Source: Anaerolinea sp. (lineage in GTDB: Bacteria; Chloroflexota; Anaerolineae; Anaerolineales; Anaerolineaceae). Taken from it: DNA of 9,557 nucleotides. Location: NCBI GenBank assembly GCA_013824385.1, contig PNNU01000102.1, forward strand, positions 1 through 9,557, written 5' to 3'. Positions 1 through 7,527 of this stretch are shown here, one piece after another. The translations under genes and the position numbers were made by a program. Position 1 is the stretch's first letter; every line of letters begins with the position of its first letter. Under the pieces are notes generated by a model, which searched no databases, was not told the DNA's origin, and saw only the letters and a list, made by a program, of their open reading frames with translations.

Positions 1-18
1 AATCATATCAATTATCAA

Positions 19-2400
19 TCAGTTTAAATTCAATTTTGAAAATAGGGGTACCTTGATGAAATCCAATAAGAATAGGTAAAGAATTATCACCCCAAAAACT
101 TCTGCTACAAGAAGAATTGGGATGGCGGCCATTAAGATTCCCTGTGATGCAAGAAGACTCACCGCAATGATGTCAACAAATGAACCTAAAAGCATCCATT
201 TGCTGGGCTTTGAGTTCCAGAAATGTTTTCTCTCGCGTATGAGGTAGACAGTTCCCTGGCCGGTGAAAACAAGCATCACAAATAATAAAGTCTGTAAGTT
301 AGCTAATGGCAGCTGCAGAACAGAATGCGCATATAGGAATATTGTAAAAGAAAGCGCAAGAATCGGCAGCGCAAGCAGTATTGCACTAACAACGATAGTG
401 CGGACATTCCAGCGATTTGGCAATGGTGACGGTTTTACTTGATCGGTAGAAATGGACATAGTCATGAAATCATTGGTAAAGATCAAGAGAATCATAAGTA
501 GTGGAGTGGTCACAAAGGTGTGAAAAAGGATCAATCCGAAACTAAGGAAGAATACAATTTCAATTGTTTTAATGATCTTGTTGAGTGTGTAAGTCAACAT
601 ACGTTGATAAATTCTACGACTTGTCTCAATCGCTGTAACCATATTACTCAATCCAGGTGAGGTTAAGACAAGACTGGCTGCGGCTTTAGCCACATCCGTT
701 GCACTCGATACAGCAACTCCAACTTCTGCCTGCTTTAAAGCCGGGGCATCGTTTACGCCATCACCCGTCATCCCTACAGTTAATCCGGCGCGTTGAAGTC
801 GTTGAACAAGGTTGTATTTTTCTTCAGGAAGCACCTCTGCATAAACTTCACAATTCGGATCAAGGGGTGATTGAGAATTGTTTAGTTCATCCCCAGCGCA
901 AGCATGATTTCCGATTCCAATTTTGGAGGCAATGGATTTAGCTGTTAATAGACCATCACCGGTAATCATAATTACTCGAATTCCTAATTTTTTCAATCGA
1001 GTGATCAAACTGGCTGAATCCGGGCGAGGAGGATCTTGAAAAGCAACCAGACCGGCAACTTGAATTGTGTCATTGGTACCAGATGCTATTGCCAGAACCC
1101 GTAAACCTTTTGCTGAAAGAGTCTCGATCATAGGGGAGAATCGTGAATCTACATTTGGATCGAAAGAACTAATAATCTGGGGTGCACCTTTCATGACTCG
1201 CAGGGGCTGACCATTTTCCTCAAAAAAAGCTTCTGACCTTTTTGTGGCGGGTTCGAATGGAATAAACTTTTGTCTGTCATCATTGGTATGAGTATCGATT
1301 TCAGATTGAGCAGCCTTGATCAAAATGGCTTTATCCAGAGGATCTTGGGTCTTTTCATCACTGGACATTACTGCCAGGCGAAGAACATCCTGCTGAGAAT
1401 AAGGCGGGAAAGCAATAATTTCTGAGACTTCAAGTTTATTTTCAGTGAGCGTTCCTGTTTTATCCGTACATAAAACCTGCATAGAGGCCGCTTCTTCAAT
1501 AGCACTGAGACGTGTCACCAACACCCCATTTTTAGCTAAAGTAACAGCTCCCAAGGCAGTGGAAACAGTAAATGTAGCGGGTAATGCAGCAGGAACAGAT
1601 GAGACGAGAAGGATTAATGCAAAAGGTAACATTTCTTGCATCGGTAGTCCATTTAGTAATGCATAGGCTAATACTATTACAACAAGGATAGCGTCTACCA
1701 ATATTAGATATTTCGTGATTGAAAAAACTATCTTTTCAAGGTTTCCGGTTGATTTTGCTTTGCGAACTAATTCGGCAGTTTTCCCAAAGCGAGTACGAAT
1801 TCCAGTTTCTGTAATTGTTGCAGTCGCTTCACCACGGACAACCGTTGTACCGGCGTAAATGGTTGCGGTTTTATCGGCTTCTATAGACAATGATTCACCA
1901 GTAAGTGAGGATTGATCCAAGGAAATTTGCCCACCAATTATCATTGCATCGGCAGGAACCAAATCTCCCATGCGTAAATAAACCACATCATTGGGAACCA
2001 AAACCGTGCTGGGTAATAATTGCCATGTTTCATCACGTAATACCCTGGCATTGACAGTTAATTGTTTTTTCAAAAGCGCTAATGCATTCTGGGCTTTATT
2101 CTCTTGAAGAGTACTCATAACCGCATTAAACAAAATTAATGCACCTATGATTCCGGCTTCAATATACTTTCCGAGTACGATTTCCAATATAACACTTGCC
2201 TCTAACATCCATGAAACTGGACCCCACAATTTTTGCAGGAATACCAATAAAAGGTGCTTCTTTTGTTCTGGAAGTTCATTAGAACCAAATTCTTGCAAGC
2301 GTTTCTCGGCTTCGATTGAAGTAAGTCCAGTGGCTAAAGCAGTGGATGGAATTTCCACTTTTTTTTCAACGAGTAAATTAGAGGATGCGGTTGAAATCAT
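19..2400 (-). CDS. P-type ATPase, plasma-membrane H+-ATPase-like (P3A branch)
   Basis: This is an ATP-driven cation pump of the cytoplasmic membrane, most like proton-efflux P-type ATPases. All catalytic hallmarks are visible in 793 residues: actuator motif TGES (167-170), phosphorylation site DKTGT (D313), nucleotide-domain KGAP (404-407), and hinge TGDGVNDAP (545-553). Membrane helices lie at about 55-100 (M1-M2), 230-285 (M3-M4, with PAALP at 270-274) and 605-780 (M5-M10). The M6 stretch with N643-D644 and the following VKPSPLPNRW closely resembles the plant pump around its proton-binding Asp684. There is no N-terminal heavy-metal domain and no plant-type C-terminal regulatory tail. One oddity is E614 in M5, where the plant pump has Arg655. 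The ATG start follows a good ribosome site (AGAAGGAA) and lies 18 bases after the small membrane gene, so it is probably co-transcribed with the two-component genes upstream. Family is secure; H+ as the ion is likely but not shown. Confidence 0.93.
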   Translation of the reverse strand: MISTASSNLLVEKKVEIPSTALATGLTSIEAEKRLQEFGSNELPEQKKHLLLVFLQKLWGPVSWMLEASVILEIVLGKYIEAGIIGALILFNAVMSTLQENKAQNALALLKKQLTVNARVLRDETWQLLPSTVLVPNDVVYLRMGDLVPADAMIIGGQISLDQSSLTGESLSIEADKTATIYAGTTVVRGEATATITETGIRTRFGKTAELVRKAKSTGNLEKIVFSITKYLILVDAILVVIVLAYALLNGLPMQEMLPFALILLVSSVPAALPATFTVSTALGAVTLAKNGVLVTRLSAIEEAASMQVLCTDKTGTLTENKLEVSEIIAFPPYSQQDVLRLAVMSSDEKTQDPLDKAILIKAAQSEIDTHTNDDRQKFIPFEPATKRSEAFFEENGQPLRVMKGAPQIISSFDPNVDSRFSPMIETLSAKGLRVLAIASGTNDTIQVAGLVAFQDPPRPDSASLITRLKKLGIRVIMITGDGLLTAKSIASKIGIGNHACAGDELNNSQSPLDPNCEVYAEVLPEEKYNLVQRLQRAGLTVGMTGDGVNDAPALKQAEVGVAVSSATDVAKAAASLVLTSPGLSNMVTAIETSRRIYQRMLTYTLNKIIKTIEIVFFLSFGLILFHTFVTTPLLMILLIFTNDFMTMSISTDQVKPSPLPNRWNVRTIVVSAILLALPILALSFTIFLYAHSVLQLPLANLQTLLFVMLVFTGQGTVYLIRERKHFWNSKPSKWMLLGSFVDIIAVSLLASQGILMAAIPILLVAEVFGVIILYLFLLDFIKVPLFSKLNLN

Positions 2401-2418
2401 TTGTAAATTTCCTTCTAT

Positions 2419-2631
2419 TTATTTCAATAGACAATAGACAACTAAAAAAAGAACCTGAAACGATAACAAGATGGTGATTGCGCTGATAACAAATTGTTTT
2501 ACAAACTTCTTGTTTTCAAAAGATATATCTTTTCGTCGGAGCCAGGTTTGTAAACCAAAACTGGCAATTATCAAGATCACTAGGATCAAGAAGAATTCAA
2601 TGCCAGGAATAACCTGAATAACACCAGACAT
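2419..2631 (-). CDS. Small two-helix membrane protein upstream of the ATPase
   Basis: I do not recognise the family. The 70-residue product has two hydrophobic helices (about 11-31 and 47-69) joined by a strongly basic loop (RRKDISFENKKFVK), which predicts both termini outside and the loop in the cytoplasm. I chose ATG at 2631 because AGAGG sits just upstream (GAGG ends 4 bases before the start). A TTG start six codons earlier, giving 76 residues, has no ribosome site. The stop is 18 bases before the ATPase start and the ATPase ribosome site fills that gap, so the two are probably translated from one message. The position suggests a small accessory or regulatory subunit of the pump, in the way small membrane peptides accompany other P-type ATPases; this is inference. 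Its length, clean start and membrane pattern make it more likely a real gene than noise. Confidence 0.65.
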   Translation of the reverse strand: MSGVIQVIPGIEFFLILVILIIASFGLQTWLRRKDISFENKKFVKQFVISAITILLSFQVLFLVVYCLLK

Positions 2632-2680
2632 GTCACCTCTCGATTTCAAATTGAGGATAACAGATTTGGTTGTCGGTTGC

Positions 2681-2708
2681 TTTAAACTCGGTCTGTAATG
2701 AGTTTAAA
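2681..2708. repeat. 9-bp inverted repeat between kinase gene and small membrane gene
   Basis: Arms TTTAAACTC (2681-2689) and GAGTTTAAA (2700-2708) are perfect reverse complements with a 10-base spacer. The element lies between the kinase stop and the small membrane gene, about 50 bases upstream of the latter's ATG. In the direction of transcription it is not followed by a T-run and the stem is AT-rich, so it does not look like an intrinsic terminator. It could be an operator for a separate pump promoter, or a hairpin that sets mRNA processing or stability between the regulatory and pump halves of the operon. Confidence 0.5.
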
Positions 2709-2730
2709 TTTAGATTAAATCAGAAAAATG

Positions 2731-4149
2731 TTAAATAGGGTTTACAGGAAGAGCAACGATAAATGTACTGCCATGATCAGGTGAGCTTAGAACGGATATT
2801 GTCCCCCCCAATGATTCAGTTATTGATTTCGCAATGGATAATCCCAAGCCTAACCCCGGAGCTTTCCATGAAGGTTGAACACTGCGGTAAAAGGGTGTGA
2901 ATAGATGTTGTTGATCTTCTTGAGGAATGCCAATGCCAGTATCCTGAATATTAAATTGGATTTTCTCTTCCACTGAGGTAACTCTAAAAGAAACTTTTCC
3001 GCCGTCTGGTGTAAATTTTATGGCATTATTTACCAGATTACTTAGCACCTGAGCCAGTCGTTCAGGGTCCGTAACAATTAGTGCGCTTTCGATGGGCAAG
3101 AGAGTTTCCCAATTAATATTTTTTTGTCTTGCATTCTCGATCCAAAGGGGTATCAATGTCTGAAGCCAATCCTGAATTATGATTGGTTTCGGATGAATCT
3201 CATAGGGTTCAAGTTTGCGATAAATTAACGCCAAATCGTCCAACAATCGTCCCATTCGGTCGATCCGTTCGGACATACCATTCATTAGTTCAATTCGTAA
3301 AGAAATATCTTCAATTGCTCCGGTTTGAAGTGCATGAAGTGCCGTCCGTAAACTGCCCAATGGACGACCCATTTCATGGATTAAATTGGCTAACATCTGC
3401 TGGCGTGTATTTTCGAGCTCCATGCGGCGTTGCTGTAACTGGTTATAGGCATGAGCAAGCTCAGAGAACTCGTTATTTGGTTCCTCTGGAATATAGTCCA
3501 CCGGCCCTTCCAGAGGTGTTGTCATAATTGCTTGAGAATATTGGTTCAATGGTCTTGTTATTGATCTTAGAAGTAAAAACGCAGTAATTCCAGCCAGTAA
3601 TGTGCTGGCAAGAACCACACCTAAAATAAGTAATCGCATTTTTGAAATTCCTTGCTCAACGTCAGCCATGCGACGATACATTCTGACCAAACCTAGTAGC
3701 TTTCCATCTGATTGTCTCACTGGAACAATGACATCCAGAATTTTCTCGGAGGTATTTCCCAGGCTTGTAACCGACCACCAGGGTTCTTTTAGTGTCGTCG
3801 TATCTGGTAAATTACCGATGAAAGATCCCACAAGAGGAAGATCATCCGGGCGGCTCGTAGCAAGAAGGATATATTCAGTACTCAAAAGACCGATTCGGGT
3901 TGGTCTTTGAAACAAGGTTGAATCTAACAAATTCTGAGCTTCGGAATTTGAATCCCAAATGGTGGGGTGATCCTCAGTCAGGCGCGCTACCAGCAGACCT
4001 TGATCAATCATTTCGTTTGCGAGAGTTGGAACAATTACCTGTGATTCAAACAAGTATGTGAGAGCGAATCCAATTAGTGAGACAAGGATAACCACTGGTA
4101 AGATTTGCGCAAGTAATAGCCGTGTACGAAATGATAATGGAGATTTCAT
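2731..4149 (-). CDS. HAMP-type sensor histidine kinase
   Basis: This is a membrane sensor kinase that should autophosphorylate and pass phosphate to the response regulator encoded just upstream. Domain order in 472 residues: TM1 (about 11-33), an extracytoplasmic sensor region (36-171), TM2 (about 172-194), HAMP linker (about 194-247), dimerisation/H-box with H258 in LIHEMGRPL, then the ATPase domain with N-box NLVNNAIKFT (371-380), G1 DTGIG (403-407), F-box FTPFYR (417-422) and G2 GLGLGLSIAK (432-441). The sensor region is the size of a single Cache/PAS-like domain, but I see no ligand motif. The H-box departs from the common HELRTPL: GR replaces RT after HEM. The ATG has no clear ribosome site and lies one base after the regulator stop, so translation is probably coupled. 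The ligand is unknown; the downstream pump suggests a signal linked to pH, membrane potential or ions. Confidence 0.93.
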   Translation of the reverse strand: MKSPLSFRTRLLLAQILPVVILVSLIGFALTYLFESQVIVPTLANEMIDQGLLVARLTEDHPTIWDSNSEAQNLLDSTLFQRPTRIGLLSTEYILLATSRPDDLPLVGSFIGNLPDTTTLKEPWWSVTSLGNTSEKILDVIVPVRQSDGKLLGLVRMYRRMADVEQGISKMRLLILGVVLASTLLAGITAFLLLRSITRPLNQYSQAIMTTPLEGPVDYIPEEPNNEFSELAHAYNQLQQRRMELENTRQQMLANLIHEMGRPLGSLRTALHALQTGAIEDISLRIELMNGMSERIDRMGRLLDDLALIYRKLEPYEIHPKPIIIQDWLQTLIPLWIENARQKNINWETLLPIESALIVTDPERLAQVLSNLVNNAIKFTPDGGKVSFRVTSVEEKIQFNIQDTGIGIPQEDQQHLFTPFYRSVQPSWKAPGLGLGLSIAKSITESLGGTISVLSSPDHGSTFIVALPVNPI

Positions 4150-4150
4150 T

Positions 4151-4846
4151 TTATTTTGGCGTTGTCAATTTATATCCTACTCCCCTAATAGAGATTAGGT
4201 GAGTAGGGTTTCCGGGATCTATTTCAATTTTTTGCCTTAACCAACGAATATTGACATAAACGATTTGTGACTGGCCTTGATATTCAGCTCCCCAAACGCG
4301 TGACAATAATTCTTCAATTGTGAAAACCCGATCAGGTTCTACAGCGAGTGCAAACAACAAATCAAACTCTTTAGGAGTAAGATCCAAAGTTTTTCCATCC
4401 AAGGTTACCATTCTTGACCGCGAGTTAATGCTGAGGTTTCCGATTTGCACTTCTTGCGGGCTTTGGTCTACCGGATTTACTGCTCTGGTTCGGCGTAAGA
4501 CTGCTTTAATGTGTGCAATAAGGACATCAGGGTCAAAAGGTTTGGGTAAATAATCGTCCGCGCCTAATTCCAAACCGACAATTTGATCAACTTCACGGCG
4601 GCGTGCCGTCAAAAAGATCACTGGAACGCCGATTTTGTCATGGAAATATCGCAAGGCCTCTAAACCATCCATGCCGGGTAACATAATATCGAGAAGTACA
4701 AGATCGGGTCTTTTTTGGGAAGTAAGCGCTATAGCTTCTTCTGCTGAGGCAAATGTATGCGAATCATACCCCGCCTGCTCCAAACTAAAAGCCAGGCTGC
4801 GGCGGAATAAGTCATCATCATCAACAACAAATATTAGTGCACCCAC
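4151..4846 (-). CDS. OmpR/PhoB-family response regulator
   Basis: This is a DNA-binding response regulator, the partner of the adjacent kinase. The receiver domain (1-118) shows the acidic pocket DDDD (9-12), phospho-acceptor D53 in LLDIMLPGMDG, T80 and K102 in KPF. After a linker, a winged-helix effector domain (about 132-228) contains LTPKEFDLL and ends with IRGVGYKL, both typical of OmpR/PhoB regulators. At 231 residues it is full length. The start is GTG, with GAGG eight bases upstream, and an in-frame stop lies a few codons further up, so little extension is possible. It is the first gene of a leftward group running into the kinase, the small membrane protein and the P-type ATPase, which are its most plausible targets. 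Family assignment is secure; the regulon is inferred from position. Confidence 0.95.
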   Translation of the reverse strand: MGALIFVVDDDDLFRRSLAFSLEQAGYDSHTFASAEEAIALTSQKRPDLVLLDIMLPGMDGLEALRYFHDKIGVPVIFLTARRREVDQIVGLELGADDYLPKPFDPDVLIAHIKAVLRRTRAVNPVDQSPQEVQIGNLSINSRSRMVTLDGKTLDLTPKEFDLLFALAVEPDRVFTIEELLSRVWGAEYQGQSQIVYVNIRWLRQKIEIDPGNPTHLISIRGVGYKLTTPK

Positions 4847-5019
4847 TCTAATAGCCTCAATTTCACCTTATCCAATTAAGCTAATAATATTGTAGACCAA
4901 TTTGTGGCATCCGACTAATTTAAGAAATTCTTTCGCTCAATTTAATATCGCTATAAGGTTGAAGTATAGGTAAACAGTTATAGTTTTATCGTTGATATTT
5001 TTGGGTCTTGGAGAATCGC
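4847..5019. promoter_or_regulatory. Divergent promoter region, response regulator / lgt
   Basis: This region must carry starts for both directions. For the leftward regulator gene, the minus strand shows TACAAT (plus positions 4889-4894), a good -10 that would give a leader of about 36 bases, but no convincing -35, as in activator-dependent promoters. For lgt, TATAGT at 4979-4984 is a good -10 with only a poorly spaced TTGAAG (4959-4964) upstream. Between them are an 11-bp palindrome AAGAA-a-TTCTT (4922-4932) and two AATTTAA copies starting 22 bases apart (4917 and 4939), a spacing compatible with a winged-helix regulator binding one face of the DNA. The operator role is a guess. Confidence 0.35.
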
Positions 5020-5844
5020 ATGCTTTCCAGTTTTAATATTGGTCCACTCACAATCCATTTTTATGGCATCATAATCATGTCAGGGGTTATTGCTGCATCA
5101 TTTTTGGCTCGTCGCGAAGCGAATCGGCTTGGTCAAAAAGGCGAATTGATTTGGGATATGTTGATTTGGATTTTAATCGCGGGAATTATTGGTGCCCGCA
5201 TTTGGCATATCCTGACGCCAATGCCGACCTTGGTTGCTGAGGGAATCACTACTAGTTATTATTTAACTCATCCGCTAGAGGCAATAGCCATCTGGAAAGG
5301 CGGTTTGGGTATACCCGGCGCAGTGATTGGCGGCGTTATTGCCTTATATTTCTTTACCCGAAAACACAAATTGTCTTTTTTGTTGTGGTTGGATATTCTT
5401 GCACCCGCATTGGCTCTTGGACAAGCGATAGGTCGTTGGGGAAACTTCTTTAACCAGGAATTGTATGGTGCTCCAACATCGTTACCCTGGGGTATTTATA
5501 TTGATCCACAGCACAGGTTACCGGGATTTGAAAATCAGTCTTATTATCAACCTACGTTCCTATATGAATCCATCTGGAATCTGGCAAATATGGCTTTGCT
5601 TCTATGGATTAACCGGCTTTTTCATGACAAATTGAAAACAGGTGATCTGTTTCTGATCTATTTATTAGTTTATCCACTTGGTCGGTTTTTACTAGAGTTT
5701 TTACGGCTCGATTCCTCACAAGTGGCAGGTATCAATGCCAACCAATTTGTGATGCTCGTAGTGTTCATTATTTCGGGAACATTTCTTATTTTTAGACACA
5801 GAAAAGGGAACATAAACAAAGTGCCGGAGAGTACCACGGATTAG
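5020..5844 (+). CDS. lgt: Prolipoprotein diacylglyceryl transferase
   Basis: This enzyme transfers diacylglycerol from phosphatidylglycerol to the lipobox cysteine of prolipoproteins, the first step of lipoprotein maturation in the cytoplasmic membrane. The 274-residue product is a polytopic membrane protein of normal family length. The signature GRWGNFFNQELYG (138-150) contains the conserved Arg, Asn, Glu and Gly residues. PTFLYES (178-184) and GRFLLEFLR (221-229) match the family's later motifs, including the essential C-terminal Arg. At the position of E. coli His103 this protein appears to have Pro99 (GGLGIPGAVIGG). I chose ATG at 5020 because GGAG lies six bases upstream; a TTG four codons earlier overlaps that ribosome site. 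It appears monocistronic, ending in front of a bidirectional terminator, and its function is independent of its neighbours. Confidence 0.95.
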   Translation: MLSSFNIGPLTIHFYGIIIMSGVIAASFLARREANRLGQKGELIWDMLIWILIAGIIGARIWHILTPMPTLVAEGITTSYYLTHPLEAIAIWKGGLGIPGAVIGGVIALYFFTRKHKLSFLLWLDILAPALALGQAIGRWGNFFNQELYGAPTSLPWGIYIDPQHRLPGFENQSYYQPTFLYESIWNLANMALLLWINRLFHDKLKTGDLFLIYLLVYPLGRFLLEFLRLDSSQVAGINANQFVMLVVFIISGTFLIFRHRKGNINKVPESTTD

Positions 5845-5918
5845 TGAAGAAGATATATCCCAGAATTCATGTGAAATCATTAGAACTATCAGCTAATTCA
5901 AATAGTGGTTATTAAGTA

Positions 5919-5948
5919 AAAAGTCCTGGTTCGTCAACCAGGACTTTT
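5919..5948. terminator. Bidirectional intrinsic terminator
   Basis: A perfect 13-bp stem, AAAAGTCCTGGTT (5919-5931) with AACCAGGACTTTT (5936-5948), encloses a CGTC loop. The arms supply a U-tract on either strand, with further T-rich sequence on the plus side. It sits between convergent genes, lgt on the plus strand and the repeat-domain protein on the minus strand, and can end both transcripts. Confidence 0.93.
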
Positions 5949-5954
5949 ATTTAA

Positions 5955-6596
5955 CTACTTTGTTTTATCAACCTCTATCTGCAATAATGTTTTGATGTCT
6001 GAAAAGGCCAGACCTTTGCCAACTGTGTAATCTTTAATGACCAGGTTGTAATCTGTTATCGGTTCTCCAACAATGGTCTGAAGAGCTTCGTTTGTTACAC
6101 CCCAATCCAATAGTTCTTGAAAAGTGGTTTTACCAGTGATAGTGCGCTCTGGTGCCAGATGTTCAGTAGCAGCCGGAGTAACAACTTCTGAAATTTCTGT
6201 TGAAATCTGTGTAGTCGCAAGTGCTGCAACAGTTGGTTCCAAAGTTGCTGTGGGAACATCCGTTGGAAGAGTTCGGCTTTGTAACCAGGCGATCAATGCG
6301 CTTGTATTAAAAGTATCACTTTCAAGATCTTTAACTGCAGTCGTGATGGGGGTGGTGACTGGCAAGTTAAATTGTGTCAATATGTCAGATAGTGGAACAT
6401 TATAAGTAGCGACAATTTGTTCAAGAGTCATCCATCCCTTGATTGAAGTTGGATCAGCACTTGAAGGTTGAATGGCTTTGCCGCTGGGATCCACTTTGCC
6501 GGATGTAGACCAAACTCCTGCAGCTTGGAATCCGAGGATGATGCCGAAAAATACGGATATTACGACAATACCATAAACAATAGGTTTGATTTTCAT
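5955..6596 (-). CDS. Membrane-anchored protein with two copies of a small helical domain
   Basis: The exact function is unknown to me. The 213-residue product starts with an uncleaved-looking signal anchor (about 5-27) and the rest should lie outside the membrane. Two regions resemble each other: 52-105 (IKGWMTLEQIVATY, then a Pro-rich turn, KDL and a final helix) and 153-208 (ITGKTTFQELLDWG, then EPITDY, IKDY and a final helix). They are joined by a Thr/Ala/Pro-rich linker (about 108-150) like an extracytoplasmic spacer. From memory, similar MTLEEV-type domains occur beside membrane 4Fe-4S proteins, which fits the gene immediately upstream. ATG at 6596 is preferred because GAGGAA lies just upstream; TTG at 6608 would include that site. 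The 13-base gap to the polyferredoxin gene implies one operon, so a partner or docking role in that electron-transfer unit is likely. No cofactor-binding Cys or CxxCH motif is present. Confidence 0.85.
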   Translation of the reverse strand: MKIKPIVYGIVVISVFFGIILGFQAAGVWSTSGKVDPSGKAIQPSSADPTSIKGWMTLEQIVATYNVPLSDILTQFNLPVTTPITTAVKDLESDTFNTSALIAWLQSRTLPTDVPTATLEPTVAALATTQISTEISEVVTPAATEHLAPERTITGKTTFQELLDWGVTNEALQTIVGEPITDYNLVIKDYTVGKGLAFSDIKTLLQIEVDKTK

Positions 6597-6609
6597 GGGA
6601 TTCCTCAAT

Positions 6610-7527
6610 TTATTTCCCGATCAAGGGAAGACCGATTTTGACTTCCAAAGCGCCGTCTACCGGGCATTCATCCACGCATTCAAGACAGGTGACGCAATCC
6701 ACACTCTTTACTGTACTGACGTCATGGATTTTCAATCCCATCGGGCAGGTTTTGGTGCAAATTTTGCAGGAGGTGCATACATCTGCGTCTCTCTTGAGGT
6801 AAACGGGGCTTAGCTTGCCCAATAATCCGCTGGCTGCACCTAAGGGGCAGGCGTATCTACACCAGGGACGTTCAATAAAGAATGAAGCTACTAAAGTGAT
6901 TATGAGAACGATCAATCCGGGGGTGAAGCTGAATTCAGCAATACTGATCAGAGCAGACCAGGGATCAAAGTCTTTGAACACCATAAATCCGAATACTGCC
7001 GCGCCACCCACTGCCCAAACTAAAACCAGATATTTGAGATAACGCAAATAACGGTCCAATATAGCTAGGCGTGCACCCTTTTTCTTTAGGGAAGAAATTC
7101 CTCGCCGTAGACCGGGGATGCGTTTTTGCATGAAACCGCTGAATTTACTGACCAAGTCCTGAAGAAATCCCAAGGGGCAAAGCCATCCACAGAAAGCGGA
7201 ACGAAATAATAAAGCCACAACAAGAACCGCGATCAACATTACGACATTTGAAAGATGGGTATGCGAGACGAAACTTGTGCCGGTGGTGATGTATTTATAT
7301 AGAGTCTCCAGTCCGCCAAAGGGACAATATGCCTCAGGTGAGGTTGTAGCGATCCCGCTATTTTCTCCAACAATTGCATTCCTGACGATCAAATAGGTGA
7401 TAAAAGATGCCACACCAATTTGTGAGATCCTGCGCAAGGTTTGGTGAGTGAGAAATGCTCGTATTCCCCTCTTATTGGGCTTAAGGCTGCCAGGTGTAAC
7501 CTGTTCTGGGTTAGGCTTGGTGGTCAT
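6610..7527 (-). CDS. Membrane 4Fe-4S polyferredoxin (NapH/CcoG/NosR-like)
   Basis: This is a polytopic iron-sulphur protein expected to move electrons between the membrane quinone pool or cytoplasmic donors and an extracytoplasmic acceptor. In 305 residues there are about four membrane helices (36-50, 94-109, 164-184, 203-218). Cys motifs at helix ends are CPFGG (68-72), CGWLCPLG (113-120) and CRYACPLG (223-230), typical of the NapH/NosR membrane family. The C-terminal part holds two ferredoxin clusters: C251, C254, C257, C261 and C278, C281, C284, C288, each followed by Pro. The ATG has a strong ribosome site (GAGGAG, about 7 bases upstream). It heads a two-gene leftward operon with the repeat-domain protein and is divergent from an ArsR regulator, which may control it. 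The named relatives support nitrate, nitrous oxide or copper-oxidase systems, but none of those partners is here, so the true pathway is open. Confidence 0.9.
   Translation of the reverse strand: MTTKPNPEQVTPGSLKPNKRGIRAFLTHQTLRRISQIGVASFITYLIVRNAIVGENSGIATTSPEAYCPFGGLETLYKYITTGTSFVSHTHLSNVVMLIAVLVVALLFRSAFCGWLCPLGFLQDLVSKFSGFMQKRIPGLRRGISSLKKKGARLAILDRYLRYLKYLVLVWAVGGAAVFGFMVFKDFDPWSALISIAEFSFTPGLIVLIITLVASFFIERPWCRYACPLGAASGLLGKLSPVYLKRDADVCTSCKICTKTCPMGLKIHDVSTVKSVDCVTCLECVDECPVDGALEVKIGLPLIGK

Noticed and set aside
2632..2649. TTG start for the small membrane protein
   Set aside because: There is no ribosome site before it, while AGAGG directly precedes ATG 2631.
21..2710. Identical decamer AGTTTAAATT at 21-30 and 2701-2710 flanking the pump genes
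   Set aside because: It is short and very AT-rich, so chance is a sufficient explanation; no target-site duplication or mobile gene is present.
3183..3910. Plus-strand open frames opposite the histidine kinase
   Set aside because: They are shadows of the well-supported kinase frame, with no domain-like sequence and no ribosome sites noticed.
5008..5019. TTG start for lgt four codons upstream
   Set aside because: The TTG overlaps the GGAG ribosome site serving ATG 5020 and has no ribosome site of its own.
6597..6608. TTG start for the repeat-domain protein
   Set aside because: It would overlap the GAGGAA ribosome site that serves ATG 6596.
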